Assembly: GCA_041319085.1 (NCBI GenBank)
Contig: CP101033.1
Coordinates: 2,134,501 to 2,198,500, forward strand
Source of the DNA: Aeromonas veronii
GTDB lineage: Bacteria; Pseudomonadota; Gammaproteobacteria; Enterobacterales; Aeromonadaceae
Length of the DNA stretch: 64,000 bases
Direction of reading: 5' to 3'
Shown here: positions 26,623 through 35,073 of the stretch, piece after piece
Position numbering within the stretch: the stretch's first letter is position 1
Layout of the letters: each line of letters opens with the position of its first letter
Notes under the pieces: generated by a model
Database searches by the model: none
Seen by the model: the letters and a program-made list of their open reading frames with translations, nothing else
Told to the model about the DNA's origin: nothing
Position numbers and translations under genes: made by a program

Positions 26623-26760
26623 TCATTCAGGTGTTGCCAGCGCACCGGTTTTCATCGCCGCGATGGCAACACCATCAATCAACAAGTCACTACCCGTGAT
26701 AAATGCCGCATCCGGGCCGAGTAGGAAGGAAACTGCAACTGCGATTTCATCAGGCGGCGC
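26623..26760 (-). pseudogene. Short-chain dehydrogenase, C-terminal remnant
   Basis: The complement reads PPDEIAVAVSFLLGPDAAFI then TGSDLLIDGGVAIAAMKTGA and a stop. This is the standard C-terminal end of classical SDRs (DEIA...FL...D..FITG..L.VDGG). No Rossmann or YxxxK part is present upstream. It fills part of the 26553-26854 gap; the rest shows nothing I recognise. Confidence 0.6.
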
Positions 26761-26854
26761 ACAATTGCAATGCAACACCACCCGCACCGATTATCACGAT
26801 AACTTCTTTACGCATCTCTTCTCTTCCCATTGGATATGCAATCAATTCATGGCA

Positions 26855-28003
26855 TTACAGAGCCTTGTGGAGGATGCTTGCCAGTACGTCCTGAGTGTAG
26901 ATCTCGGCCAAGCCAAACCAGCGGGCGTTGCCCTTGAGATTCTCCAGGATGGCTGGCAAGTCCGTTTCCGTGATGCCGAGTTGGGAGAGGCGGGTCGGCG
27001 TGCCAATCTTGTCGAACCATTTCTCAAGGGCCGCAATGCCTTCCTCGGCGGTATTCAGGCCGAACAACTGTTGAGCAAAGCGTTCGAACTGAGCCGGATT
27101 CTGACCGTGGAACCACTTCATCCAGGCAGGCATGACTACCGACAAGCCTGCGCCATGAGGCACGTTAAACAACGCGGAGAGGGAGTGCTCGATCATGTGG
27201 TTGGGATAGCCAAAGCCCGAGGTGCCTGCATAGGTCAGGCCGTTCAATGCCAGTGTCGCCGCCCAGGCAAACTCGGCGCGAGCGTTATAATCGGCCGGGT
27301 CTGTCAGTAACCGTTCGGTCGTCTCCAGCACGGTAGCGATGACGGACTCCACCAGGCGGGACTGAATTTTCGGCTGCACCTTGGCGGTGAAGTAGCCCTC
27401 GATGGAGTGGGCGATGATGTCTGCCGCCGAATAGACCAGATAGTCGCGAGAGACCGTCTGCATCAGGGCCGGGTTGACGATGGATACCTTGGGGAAGGTG
27501 TGCACAGAGTTGATCGCAAACTTCTCCTTGGTATCGTCGTTGGTGACCACGGCCCCGCTGTTCATCTCACTGCCAGTAGCGGCCAGGGTCAGGATGGCAA
27601 ACACCGGCAACGCCGCCTCGATCTTCCCCTTGCCGACGAACAGATCCCAGACATCCCCCTGATAGAGGCTGCCTGCGGCAATCGCCTTGGCGCTGTCGAG
27701 CACGGAGCCACCGCCAACGCTGAGAATGGCATCGACCTCCTGCTCCCGCGCCAGGGCAATGGCATCACGCACCTTGGAGATGAGCGGGTTGCTGACGATG
27801 CCACCGCACGCCACGAACGGGATCCCCTGCTCGCTCAGGCTGGCGCTCACGGTAGCAAAGAGGCCATCCCCCTTGATACGATCGCTGCCATAGGCCAGCA
27901 GCACCTTCTTGATGCCGTGCTGAGCCAGGATCTCGCCGATGAGGCGCTCCTTGCCGGTACCGAACTCGATCCGGGTCGGGTTGTAAAAGCTGAAATTGTC
28001 CAT
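26855..28003 (-). CDS. Iron-containing alcohol dehydrogenase (YqhD-like)
   Basis: The 382-residue group III alcohol dehydrogenase starts MDNFSFYNPTRIEFGTGKE. The NADPH-binding GGGSVLDSAKAIA and the metal-binding region SAADIIAHSIEGYF ... NHMIEHSLSALFNVPHGAGLSVVMP with its Asp and three His are complete. YqhD-type enzymes reduce toxic aldehydes with NADPH. I chose the ATG at 28003 by similarity to the family start. It is divergent from a LysR gene, which probably regulates it. Confidence 0.9.
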   Translation of the reverse strand: MDNFSFYNPTRIEFGTGKERLIGEILAQHGIKKVLLAYGSDRIKGDGLFATVSASLSEQGIPFVACGGIVSNPLISKVRDAIALAREQEVDAILSVGGGSVLDSAKAIAAGSLYQGDVWDLFVGKGKIEAALPVFAILTLAATGSEMNSGAVVTNDDTKEKFAINSVHTFPKVSIVNPALMQTVSRDYLVYSAADIIAHSIEGYFTAKVQPKIQSRLVESVIATVLETTERLLTDPADYNARAEFAWAATLALNGLTYAGTSGFGYPNHMIEHSLSALFNVPHGAGLSVVMPAWMKWFHGQNPAQFERFAQQLFGLNTAEEGIAALEKWFDKIGTPTRLSQLGITETDLPAILENLKGNARWFGLAEIYTQDVLASILHKAL

Positions 28004-28140
28004 CTTGCTCGTCTCTCTGTCTGGGTTCATGCCGGGTGGCATGTCGATGGGCTGAACTATAAATGGGCAGCAAACATCGAACTAGACGGCAAATGGATGA
28101 ATCAGTTACAACTAAATGATGTAAATAGGTGAGAAAAACC

Positions 28141-29133
28141 ATGATCAGCGAATTGAGATCCATCACCACCTTCGTGCGCACGGTGGAACTGGGCAGCCTT
28201 AGCAAGGCCGCCGAGGCCCAGCAGATCTCCCCTCAGGCTGCCAGCAAGGCACTGAGGCAACTGGAGACATATCTCGGGGTGCGTCTGTTTCATCGCACCA
28301 CCCGCAGCATGTCGTTGACCGAAGAGGGCATGCGTTTTCTGGAGGCCGCCCAACCCGCCCTGCTCGGGCTGCAACAGGCGCTGTCGACCGCGAGGCAGAC
28401 CCGGGAGGCATTCGCAGGCCCTCTGCGGATCGTGGGGCCGCGCTCGGTCACGCAGATGATCATCGGCCCAGTGCTGGACGAGTACTGCCGACTCTACCCA
28501 GAGGTTCAGCCCGATGTGCAACTCGATGACCGCATCGGCAACTGGGTAGAGGAGCGCGTCGATGTAGGCTTTAGGATCGGTCTGTCGCCACAGGATGGAC
28601 TGATCGCACGCCGCCTGTTTCCCTTGCAGCTCATCATCTGCGCCTCCCCCACTTATCTGCGCAAACATGGGGTGCCGCACACGCTACACGATCTCGGCGT
28701 GCACCGCTGCAGCGTGTTTCGTCATGCCGGCACCGGCCACCTTATTCCTTGGCATGTCAAGGTTGGGGAAAGCATGCAGGATCAACCCGTTCGTCCGGCG
28801 ATCTCCACCAATGACGAGACGGTGGAGCTGGGCGCCGTGCTGGCGGGGGAAGTGATAGGCCAGATCGCCGGGCCGACGGCAGCTACGCACATTCGGGCCG
28901 GTCGCTTGGTGCCCCTGCTGCTCGACCACATGACCGACATATACAGCCTGTTTCTCTACTACGGCAGCCGCGCGGCCCAACCGGCTCGGGTACGCCGCTT
29001 CATCGATCTGGCCGTCGAGCGCCTCACCGACAACCCGGCGTTTGTGCTCGGTGCCGAGGAGCTGCGCCTTGCTCATATCAACGGAAAATCTTCGCTAGGG
29101 CTGTCGTCCTACGTCCCCGTGCTGAGTAGGTAG
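28141..29133 (+). CDS. LysR-family transcriptional regulator
   Basis: The 330-residue protein starts MISELRSITTFVRTVELGSL. The HTH (SLSKAAEAQQISPQAASKALRQLETYLGVRLFHRTTRSMSLTEEG, residues 18-62) is textbook, followed by the ligand-binding domain with VDVGFRIGLSPQDGLIARRL. The CrgA/YhjC-like subgroup is suggested. It is divergent from the alcohol dehydrogenase with a 137-base shared promoter region, so it likely controls that gene. Confidence 0.88.
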   Translation: MISELRSITTFVRTVELGSLSKAAEAQQISPQAASKALRQLETYLGVRLFHRTTRSMSLTEEGMRFLEAAQPALLGLQQALSTARQTREAFAGPLRIVGPRSVTQMIIGPVLDEYCRLYPEVQPDVQLDDRIGNWVEERVDVGFRIGLSPQDGLIARRLFPLQLIICASPTYLRKHGVPHTLHDLGVHRCSVFRHAGTGHLIPWHVKVGESMQDQPVRPAISTNDETVELGAVLAGEVIGQIAGPTAATHIRAGRLVPLLLDHMTDIYSLFLYYGSRAAQPARVRRFIDLAVERLTDNPAFVLGAEELRLAHINGKSSLGLSSYVPVLSR

Positions 29134-29220
29134 GACTTGCAGCTCCGTGTCACCGGTTTGACCACCACAGCTCCCCCCGGTTGCGCTGACGCGCAACGCA
29201 CAGTGCCCGGCACACTATGC

Positions 29221-29246
29221 AAAAAGGGAGGCAAATGCCTCCCTTT
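29221..29246 (-). terminator. Terminator copy after the truncated mukB copy
   Basis: AAAAAGGGAGGCAAATGCCT followed by CCCTTT forms a GGGAGGCA / TGCCTCCC hairpin with A and T tracts on either side. It is identical to the mukB terminator at 34045-34070 and lies within the duplicated segment. It can act bidirectionally, also for the LysR gene. Confidence 0.75.
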
Positions 29247-30240
29247 CACCTATTTACCGGTCATCCCGTGTCGGGATGGGCCAGAGACTGATCAGGCAAT
29301 CAGCTTGTCATCGCTAAAGCCGAAGCCACGCAGACCCACCACATGCACATGCTCGTGCTTGCCCTGCACTTTACGGATGAGCTTGTAGGTGGTGCCCTTC
29401 TCGGGGCTGATGTTCTCCGGCGCGGCGATAAGCAGCTGCATATCCTGCCGCTCGAACAGGGTGGCGATGGATTTGCCATCCAGACGAGCCGCTTCGTCGA
29501 GGAACAACAGACGGCACGGGGCGATATCCTTGCCGCGCAGACGGCGGGACTCCTCCTCCCAGCTGATCAGCACCATCAGCAGGATAGCCTGACCGGTACC
29601 GATCGCCTCGCCGGTGGAGAGCGCACCGCTCTCGGCCCGCAGCCAGCCATCGGCCCCGCGCTGCACCTCGATCTCCAGCTCCAGATAGTTGCGATAGTCG
29701 AGCAGCACACCGCCCATCACCTGATAGCTGCGATCCCCCTGCTCTACTTGCGGGTTCAGGCGCTGGAACAGCTTGGCCATCGCCTCGGAGAAGCTGAGCT
29801 CCTTGTCGGCGAACAGATCGTTGTGCATGGCGGTTTGATCGGCCAGCGCCGTCAGCAGACGGGGGTGGGCCTCGCGGATATTGACGTTGAGGCGCACCCC
29901 GCGCACCAGACCGAAGGCTATGTTCTGCAAGCCCTGGTTGAGCACCCGGATGCGGTTCTGCTCGCGGTGGATGATGTTGGTGATCTTGGCCGCCACCTCG
30001 TGGGAGGAGAGCGACAGATGGGTTTCCCGCTGCTTAAGTTTGTCTGCCAGACGGGCCAGCTCGATCTCCATCTCCTCGATCGCCTCGACCGGATCATCGG
30101 AGCGGATGATGTCGTTGCGGATGCGATCCTTGAGGTAACGGTAAACCTGCACGTAGAAGGCGACCTTCTGCTCGGTGCTGCGGTTGCCCTCGGAGAGACG
30201 CAGCGCATCGCGCAAGGCCTCGTCGTGCGCCACCGCCACC
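29221..30240 (-). repeat. Direct repeat 1: copy of the mukB 3' end and terminator
   Basis: This about 1.02-kb segment matches 34045-35073 in the same orientation. It begins at the terminator and ends abruptly at 30240/35073 inside mukB. The copy has a 9-base deletion (missing the codons for Leu-Cys-Glu) and a small number of substitutions. The two copies bracket 3.8 kb of accessory genes. Confidence 0.9.
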
Positions 30241-30242
30241 AC
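29292..30242 (-). pseudogene. Truncated mukB copy encoding the C-terminal 316 residues
   Basis: The frame reads the C-terminal part of MukB, including the signature-like [17 protein letters not shown] and Walker [16 protein letters not shown]. It differs from the intact copy by five substitutions and loss of three residues (FELCERQD becomes FERQD). The N-terminal Walker A half and the coiled coil are missing, so it cannot be a working SMC protein. A GTG at 30242 could start translation but no clear ribosome site precedes it. If made, it might interfere with MukBEF. Confidence 0.85.
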
Positions 30243-30993
30243 GACATCGGATGCCAGCGGCCACTATAGCATCGATACCCCGACGCTCGGCGACGGCGCC
30301 CATACCTTGACCGCCCAGGCCACCGGCCCCGCCGAGACCTCCCCCACGGCATCCTCGGCGCTCGATCTGACCATCGACACCGCAGCCACGGGGGCCGACG
30401 CGCGCCATCACGATGTCGCTGCGCCGGTCAGAACAGACGACTGCGCACACATCGCAGCTACGACGGACTCTGGCTCAACCCCGCCGGGCGAATCGCCGAT
30501 CTCCGCCCATCTGGCTGCTACAGACGCGAACCACGATGCTGCAGCGGTGCCCCTCGTGGGCGAAGAGATTCATACAGCAACGACCGACACACTGATCTCG
30601 CACGATGCCAGCGGCGCGCTTGCGCCGGATGCACCACACTTGCCTGAGACTGTACATGAGCTCGTCGCGAGCGCGACGGAACTTGCCCCGCTGGCTTCGC
30701 CGCTGGATGATTACCTGCAGTATGCCGACACCTCGCATGATGCTGGTGTTGCGGGGGGGCACGACGAGACAGCCTCTTCCCCGCTTGGTGATTATCTGGC
30801 CGCCGCCGGCGTTGATGCCACTACGGCAACGACGATGGATGCCGCCGACCTGCCGCCGCTCGAGGTGCTGCTGACTGCAGGACAAGAGTTGCTCGAATCT
30901 CACGGTGTACCGGGCAGCGAGCATGACCCGGCAAGCCAGCCGGTCGATCTGCCGGCCGAGGTGGCGCCCGAACAGCACCACCAGCACCACTGA
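30241..30993 (+). pseudogene. Large adhesin, C-terminal fragment joined to the mukB duplicate
   Basis: Directly at the end of the mukB copy a plus-strand frame begins with [20 protein letters not shown] then AHTLTAQATGPAE, an incomplete bacterial Ig-like repeat as in giant RTX/Bap-type adhesins. A 170-residue Ala/Asp/Thr-rich tail follows with two PL-x-DYL motifs (SPLDDYLQYA, SPLGDYLAAAG). It ends in a His/Gln run. There is no start, signal peptide or full Ig domain, so it is the 3' remnant of a much larger gene whose 5' part was lost at the rearrangement junction. Confidence 0.6.
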
Positions 30994-31116
30994 TAGGCAA
31001 GGAATACTGGGGTAGGGCTGGGCAGTACACTCCAGCAGAGGTGATCGGTTCGGCATGTGTTTTTGACACAAGAAGTGCCGGTCAACAAACTGGGCAACAA
31101 CCATAAAGGTGATGAC

Positions 31117-31863
31117 ATGAAGAAAAGACGTTTAATTGTAACGGTACTGACCGCCAGCCTGCTCTGTGCATTGCCGCCAGCCTTCGCAGCCGAAGGCATT
31201 CAGACCAAGGCGGTACAGTTCGTCAAGGGCAGTTCTTCGGCCAGCATCCAGGGCCGCATCAAGGGCGACCAAACCATCGATTACAGCCTGCGCGCCAAGG
31301 CCGGCCAGAGCATGAGTGTCTCGCTGAAGACCAGCAATGGCGCCAACTATTTCAATGTGCTGCCGCCTGGCAGCAACGACGAGGCCCTGTTTGTTGGCTC
31401 CAGCGACGGCAATGAATGGACCGGCGCCCTGCCAGCTGACGGCGAATACAAGGTACGCGTCTATCTGATGCGCAGCGCCGCGCGGCGCAATGAAACGGCA
31501 AACTACACCCTCACGGTAGGCATTACCGGCAAGCCAAAGGCAGTTGCTTTGGGCCAGGCACCAGCCAGCGATGCAATGGTTAAGGGGACTGGTTACCACG
31601 CCACCGGCCCGCTGCCGTGCCAGATGGGCAACGACAAGCCGATCCAGTGCGAATTCGGCGTCATCCGTGGCACGCCAGGCAACGCCGAGGTGCACATCAC
31701 CCCACCGGGCGGCCTCAAGCGGGTGTTGACCTTCATGGGCGACAAGGTGACCACCAACCCCGGCGAGAAGGTCAAAGCCGTGAAGCAGGGCTACGACTGG
31801 TCAGTTGAAGTCAACGACTACGAGCACTACACCATCCCGGAAGCCGTCATCTCCGGCGGTTGA
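31117..31863 (+). CDS. Periplasmic PliG-like g-type lysozyme inhibitor with C-terminal extension
   Basis: The 248-residue protein has a signal peptide (MKKRRLIVTVLTASLLCALP, cleavage near AFAAE). The next part resembles the PliG/YcgK family of g-type lysozyme inhibitors: VQFVKGSSSASIQGRIKGDQ, YSLRAKAGQSMSVSLKTSNG and YKVRVYLMRSAARRNETANY (residues about 27-140). About 105 residues follow that the small enterobacterial PliG lacks (CQMGNDKPIQCEFGVIRGTPGNAEVHITP). A role against animal lysozyme is inferred from the family. It lies inside the repeat-bracketed segment. Confidence 0.65.
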   Translation: MKKRRLIVTVLTASLLCALPPAFAAEGIQTKAVQFVKGSSSASIQGRIKGDQTIDYSLRAKAGQSMSVSLKTSNGANYFNVLPPGSNDEALFVGSSDGNEWTGALPADGEYKVRVYLMRSAARRNETANYTLTVGITGKPKAVALGQAPASDAMVKGTGYHATGPLPCQMGNDKPIQCEFGVIRGTPGNAEVHITPPGGLKRVLTFMGDKVTTNPGEKVKAVKQGYDWSVEVNDYEHYTIPEAVISGG

Positions 31864-31916
31864 TTTCCCGCACGGCTGCCGTCATCATTCCTGCTAAGGC
31901 GGCCGTAACTGGCTAG

Positions 31917-32690
31917 GGAAGGTGCGAACAAGTCCCTGATGTGAGATCATTAGCCCCACTTGGCACCAGGGATGAGGTTCAGCATGAGTCACCAGCTCAC
32001 CTTCGCGGATAGCGAGTTCAATGGTAAACGCCGCAAAACCCGCAAAGAGATATTCTTGGCTCGAATGGACGCTTTGCTCCCATGGACAAGGATGCTGGAG
32101 GTCATCGAACCCGTCTATCCCAAAGCTGGTAACGGACGTCGTCCCTACCCACTCGATACTATGCTCCGCATTCACTGCATGCAGCAGTGGTATTTCGGCA
32201 TGAAGGCTCATATCGGCGTTGATGCCAAGAGTGGCCTCACCCACAGCCTGGAGACCACGTCAGCCAACGAGCACGACCTCAATCAGGTGGGTAATCTGCT
32301 CCATGGTGAGGAAGAGTTTGTGTTCGCTGATGCCGGATATCAGGGGGCTGAAAATCGTGAAGAGCTGACCGATGTGAGGGCTCAATGGGCTATTGCCATG
32401 CGCCCTGGCAAACTTAAGGAACTCAAAAAGCATGCTCGTAAAAACAAGGGTGTAATTGATTTTGAGAGGCTCAAATCCAGCATCCGTGCAAAGGTGGAAC
32501 ATCCGTTCCGGCTCATCAAACGTCAGTTTGGCTTTGTGAAAGCGGTACAAGGGGCTTTGGAAGAACGACAACCAACTGGCGATGTTGTTTACGCTGGCGA
32601 ACCTGTTTCGAGTGGACCAGATGATACGGGGATGGGATAGCGGCGTCCAAAACGAGAGCTGAACGTGTCAACGTCACTTGAACCAGTTGT
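31917..32690 (+). mobile_element. IS5-family element, internally deleted and without right end
   Basis: The left inverted repeat starts GGAAGGTGCGAACAAGTCCC at 31917, preceded by CTAG (31913-31916), the IS5-type target. The transposase frame follows. No right-hand inverted repeat ending in GCACCTTCC was seen downstream, so the right end (placed here only approximately) is lost. Confidence 0.75.
31984..32640 (+). pseudogene. IS5 transposase with in-frame internal deletion and frameshift
   Basis: [20 protein letters not shown] and ILCs-type IS5 sequence are followed by [20 protein letters not shown]. In IS5, CMQ-x-WY and [13 protein letters not shown] are about 115 residues apart, so the middle with the first catalytic Asp is deleted at a short CAGxxTGGTA-like homology. 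Near 32538 a 2-base loss shifts the frame, and the true end ([18 protein letters not shown]) reads in another frame. The element cannot transpose by itself. Confidence 0.8.
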
Positions 32691-32871
32691 TTAAAAATTA
32701 AGTTATTTTTGCAATCGGACTCGCCGCTTAAGGTCCTGTACATGAGTAAAAACTACAGGAACATGTCTCATATCTGCATCACTACCACGAATGAATTGAT
32801 GCTTCCCAGCATATTACCCCACACATTCAGCGCAAAAAAACAATAGAAACATTGTCATATCATGCTCTTCA

Positions 32872-33369
32872 TTAAATAATTTTGGCCATTATGTATTCAT
32901 CAACATACTCACCATCGACCTTCATTGAATTTCGCTTTATTCCCTCTATCTCAAAGCCGCAAGCATGATAAAGAGCGCAAGCGCGAGCATTGTGACACAT
33001 GACACTCAACTCCATGCGGGTAAAAGCATGGACTGTGGCCCACTCTTCCAGCGCAGAAAACAACTTTTTACCAAATCCCTGTCCGGTTGTGGATTGTTGA
33101 ATACCGATAACACAATACAAGACATGTTTGTTGCGATTTGCTGGTTGACCAATGCCGACAATAAAGCCTGCAATCTCATCGTACTCTGCCAGTACCAGCA
33201 TGACTTTGTTATTTGCATCGACAAACGAAGCCAATATTTGAGCTTGCTCAACCTCTGTCGTAGTGCGCTCTCCCGGCTCATAGAGCATAAAGGTTGTTTC
33301 ACTGTCGAGTCTGTTCATTAACACCAAGACATTATGTGCATCAGATACACATGCTTTTCTCACTTCCAT
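32872..33369 (-). CDS. GNAT-family N-acetyltransferase
   Basis: The 165-residue protein starts MEVRKACVSDAHNVLVLMNRL. The acetyl-CoA site is seen in VIGIQQSTTGQGFGKKLFSALEEWA (Q-x2-G-x-G/A). ELSVMCHNARACALYHACGFEIEGI is the usual end. It resembles RimI/spermidine-type acetyltransferases, with substrate unknown. The region 32.7-33.45 kb is clearly more AT-rich than its neighbours, which suggests transfer from another source. It lies in the repeat-bracketed segment. Confidence 0.85.
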   Translation of the reverse strand: MEVRKACVSDAHNVLVLMNRLDSETTFMLYEPGERTTTEVEQAQILASFVDANNKVMLVLAEYDEIAGFIVGIGQPANRNKHVLYCVIGIQQSTTGQGFGKKLFSALEEWATVHAFTRMELSVMCHNARACALYHACGFEIEGIKRNSMKVDGEYVDEYIMAKII

Positions 33370-33472
33370 ATGATGGCCTCAGATTTAATAATTAATGTCA
33401 AGTTACGCACATATTTATGAAGGTTTATCGCTTTTATATCATCTGAAGTTCTCCACCTCCAGTTGTTCGATA

Positions 33473-33859
33473 TTAAAGAACCTCAACCTTTACCTTGATA
33501 ATCCCGTCGCGAATATTGCCGATGGCGCTAAAGGCCGATTTGGAGAGATCGATAATACGCCCGCGTTTAAAGGCAACGCGGTCATTAACCTTGACCACTA
33601 CGCTCTTGCCATTGGCGAGGTTGGTGACCCGTACCATAGAGCCAAAGGGCAACTCCATATGGGCGGCGCTATTGAGGTTGTTGCGATAGGGCTCGCCGCT
33701 GGCGGTCTTTTTGCCGTGATAACGGTCGGCATAATAGCTGGCATAACCGGTCTCGCTATAGCCGCGCCAGCTGCCGCCGTGACTCTCGTCATAACGGCTG
33801 CTACAGGCCGCCAGCAGCAGGCAAAGAGATAACAGCAGCCCTTTCTTGATATATTGCAC
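33473..33859 (-). CDS. RlpA-like lipoprotein (double-psi beta-barrel)
   Basis: The 128-residue protein reads from a GTG at 33859 with GAGGGGAAAG upstream. KKGLLLSLCLLLAACSS is a lipoprotein signal with lipobox LAAC. The mature part GYASYYADRYHGKKTASGEPY, LPFGSMVRVTNLANGKSVVV and VNDRVAFKRGRIIDLSKSA is the RlpA double-psi barrel, including the catalytic-type Asp and the ASGE pattern. RlpA-type enzymes cleave peptidoglycan lacking stem peptides at the septum. It lacks the C-terminal SPOR domain of full RlpA. Confidence 0.85.
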   Translation of the reverse strand: MQYIKKGLLLSLCLLLAACSSRYDESHGGSWRGYSETGYASYYADRYHGKKTASGEPYRNNLNSAAHMELPFGSMVRVTNLANGKSVVVKVNDRVAFKRGRIIDLSKSAFSAIGNIRDGIIKVKVEVL

Positions 33860-34044
33860 CTTTCCCCTCTCCTCTCTTCTTTTCGCTATGCGCAATTTTT
33901 CTTCTTCGATACGGCCGGTGACGCTGGCGACACGCTTGCAGGCGGGAGACCTCACCTTGCCATAGCTCCAAGGCACTCGCCTTGTTACTCGCCATGTTGC
34001 CATGCAGCAGCGACGGTTCGGCTACTTTGCCATATCTTCCATGT

Positions 34045-34070
34045 AAAAAGGGAGGCAAATGCCTCCCTTT
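34045..34070 (-). terminator. mukB terminator
   Basis: The GGGAGGCA / TGCCTCCC hairpin has A and T tracts, 46 bases after the mukB stop. It is the original of the copy at 29221-29246. Confidence 0.8.
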
Positions 34071-35073
34071 CAACTAGTTACCGGTCATCCCGTGTCGGGA
34101 TGGGCCAGAGACTGATCAGGCAATCAGCTTGTCATCGCTAAATCCAAAGCCGCGCAGACCCACCACATGCACATGCTCGTGCTTGCCCTGCACCTTGCGG
34201 ATGAGCTTGTAGGTGGTGCCCTTCTCGGGGCTGATGTTCTCGGGCGCGGCGATAAGCAGCTGCATATCCTGCCGCTCGCACAGCTCGAACAGGGTGGCGA
34301 TGGATTTGCCATCCAGACGGGCCGCTTCATCGAGGAACAGCAAGCGGCAGGGGGCGATATCCTTGCCGCGCAGACGACGGGACTCCTCCTCCCAGCTGAT
34401 CAGCACCATCAGCAAGATGGCCTGACCGGTACCGATTGCCTCGCCGGTGGAGAGCGCACCGCTCTCGGCACGCAGCCAGCCATCGGCCCCGCGCTGCACC
34501 TCGATCTCCAGCTCCAGATAGTTGCGATAGTCGAGCAGCACGTCGCCCATCACCTGATAGCTGCGATCTCCCTGCTCGATCTGCGGGTTCAGGCGCTGGA
34601 ACAGCTTGGCCATCGCCTCGGAGAAGCTGAGCTCCTTGTCGGCGAACAGATCGTTGTGCATGGCAGTTTGATCGGCCAGCGCCGTCAGCAGACGGGTATG
34701 GGCCTCGCGGATATTGACGTTGAGGCGCACCCCGCGCACCAGACCGAAGGCGATGTTCTGCAAGCCCTGGTTGAGCACCCTGATGCGGTTCTGCTCGCGG
34801 CGGATGATGTTGGTGATCTTGGCCGCCACCTCATGGGAGGAGAGCGACAGATGGGTTTCCCGCTGCTTGAGTTCGTCTGCCAGACGGGCCAGCTCGATCT
34901 CCATCTCCTCGATCGCTTCGACCGGATCATCGGAGCGGATGATGTCGTTACGGATGCGATCTTTGAGGTAACGGTAGACCTGCACGTAGAAAGCGACCTT
35001 CTGCTCGGTGCTGCGGTTGCCCTCGGAGAGACGCAGCGCATCGCGCAAGGCCTCGTCGTGCGCCACCGCCACC
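34045..35073 (-). repeat. Direct repeat 2: mukB 3' end (intact copy)
   Basis: This is the same-orientation partner of 29221-30240. RecA-type recombination between the two would delete about 4.83 kb (adhesin remnant, PliG-like, IS5 remnant, GNAT, RlpA-like) and leave mukB intact. Confidence 0.9.
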
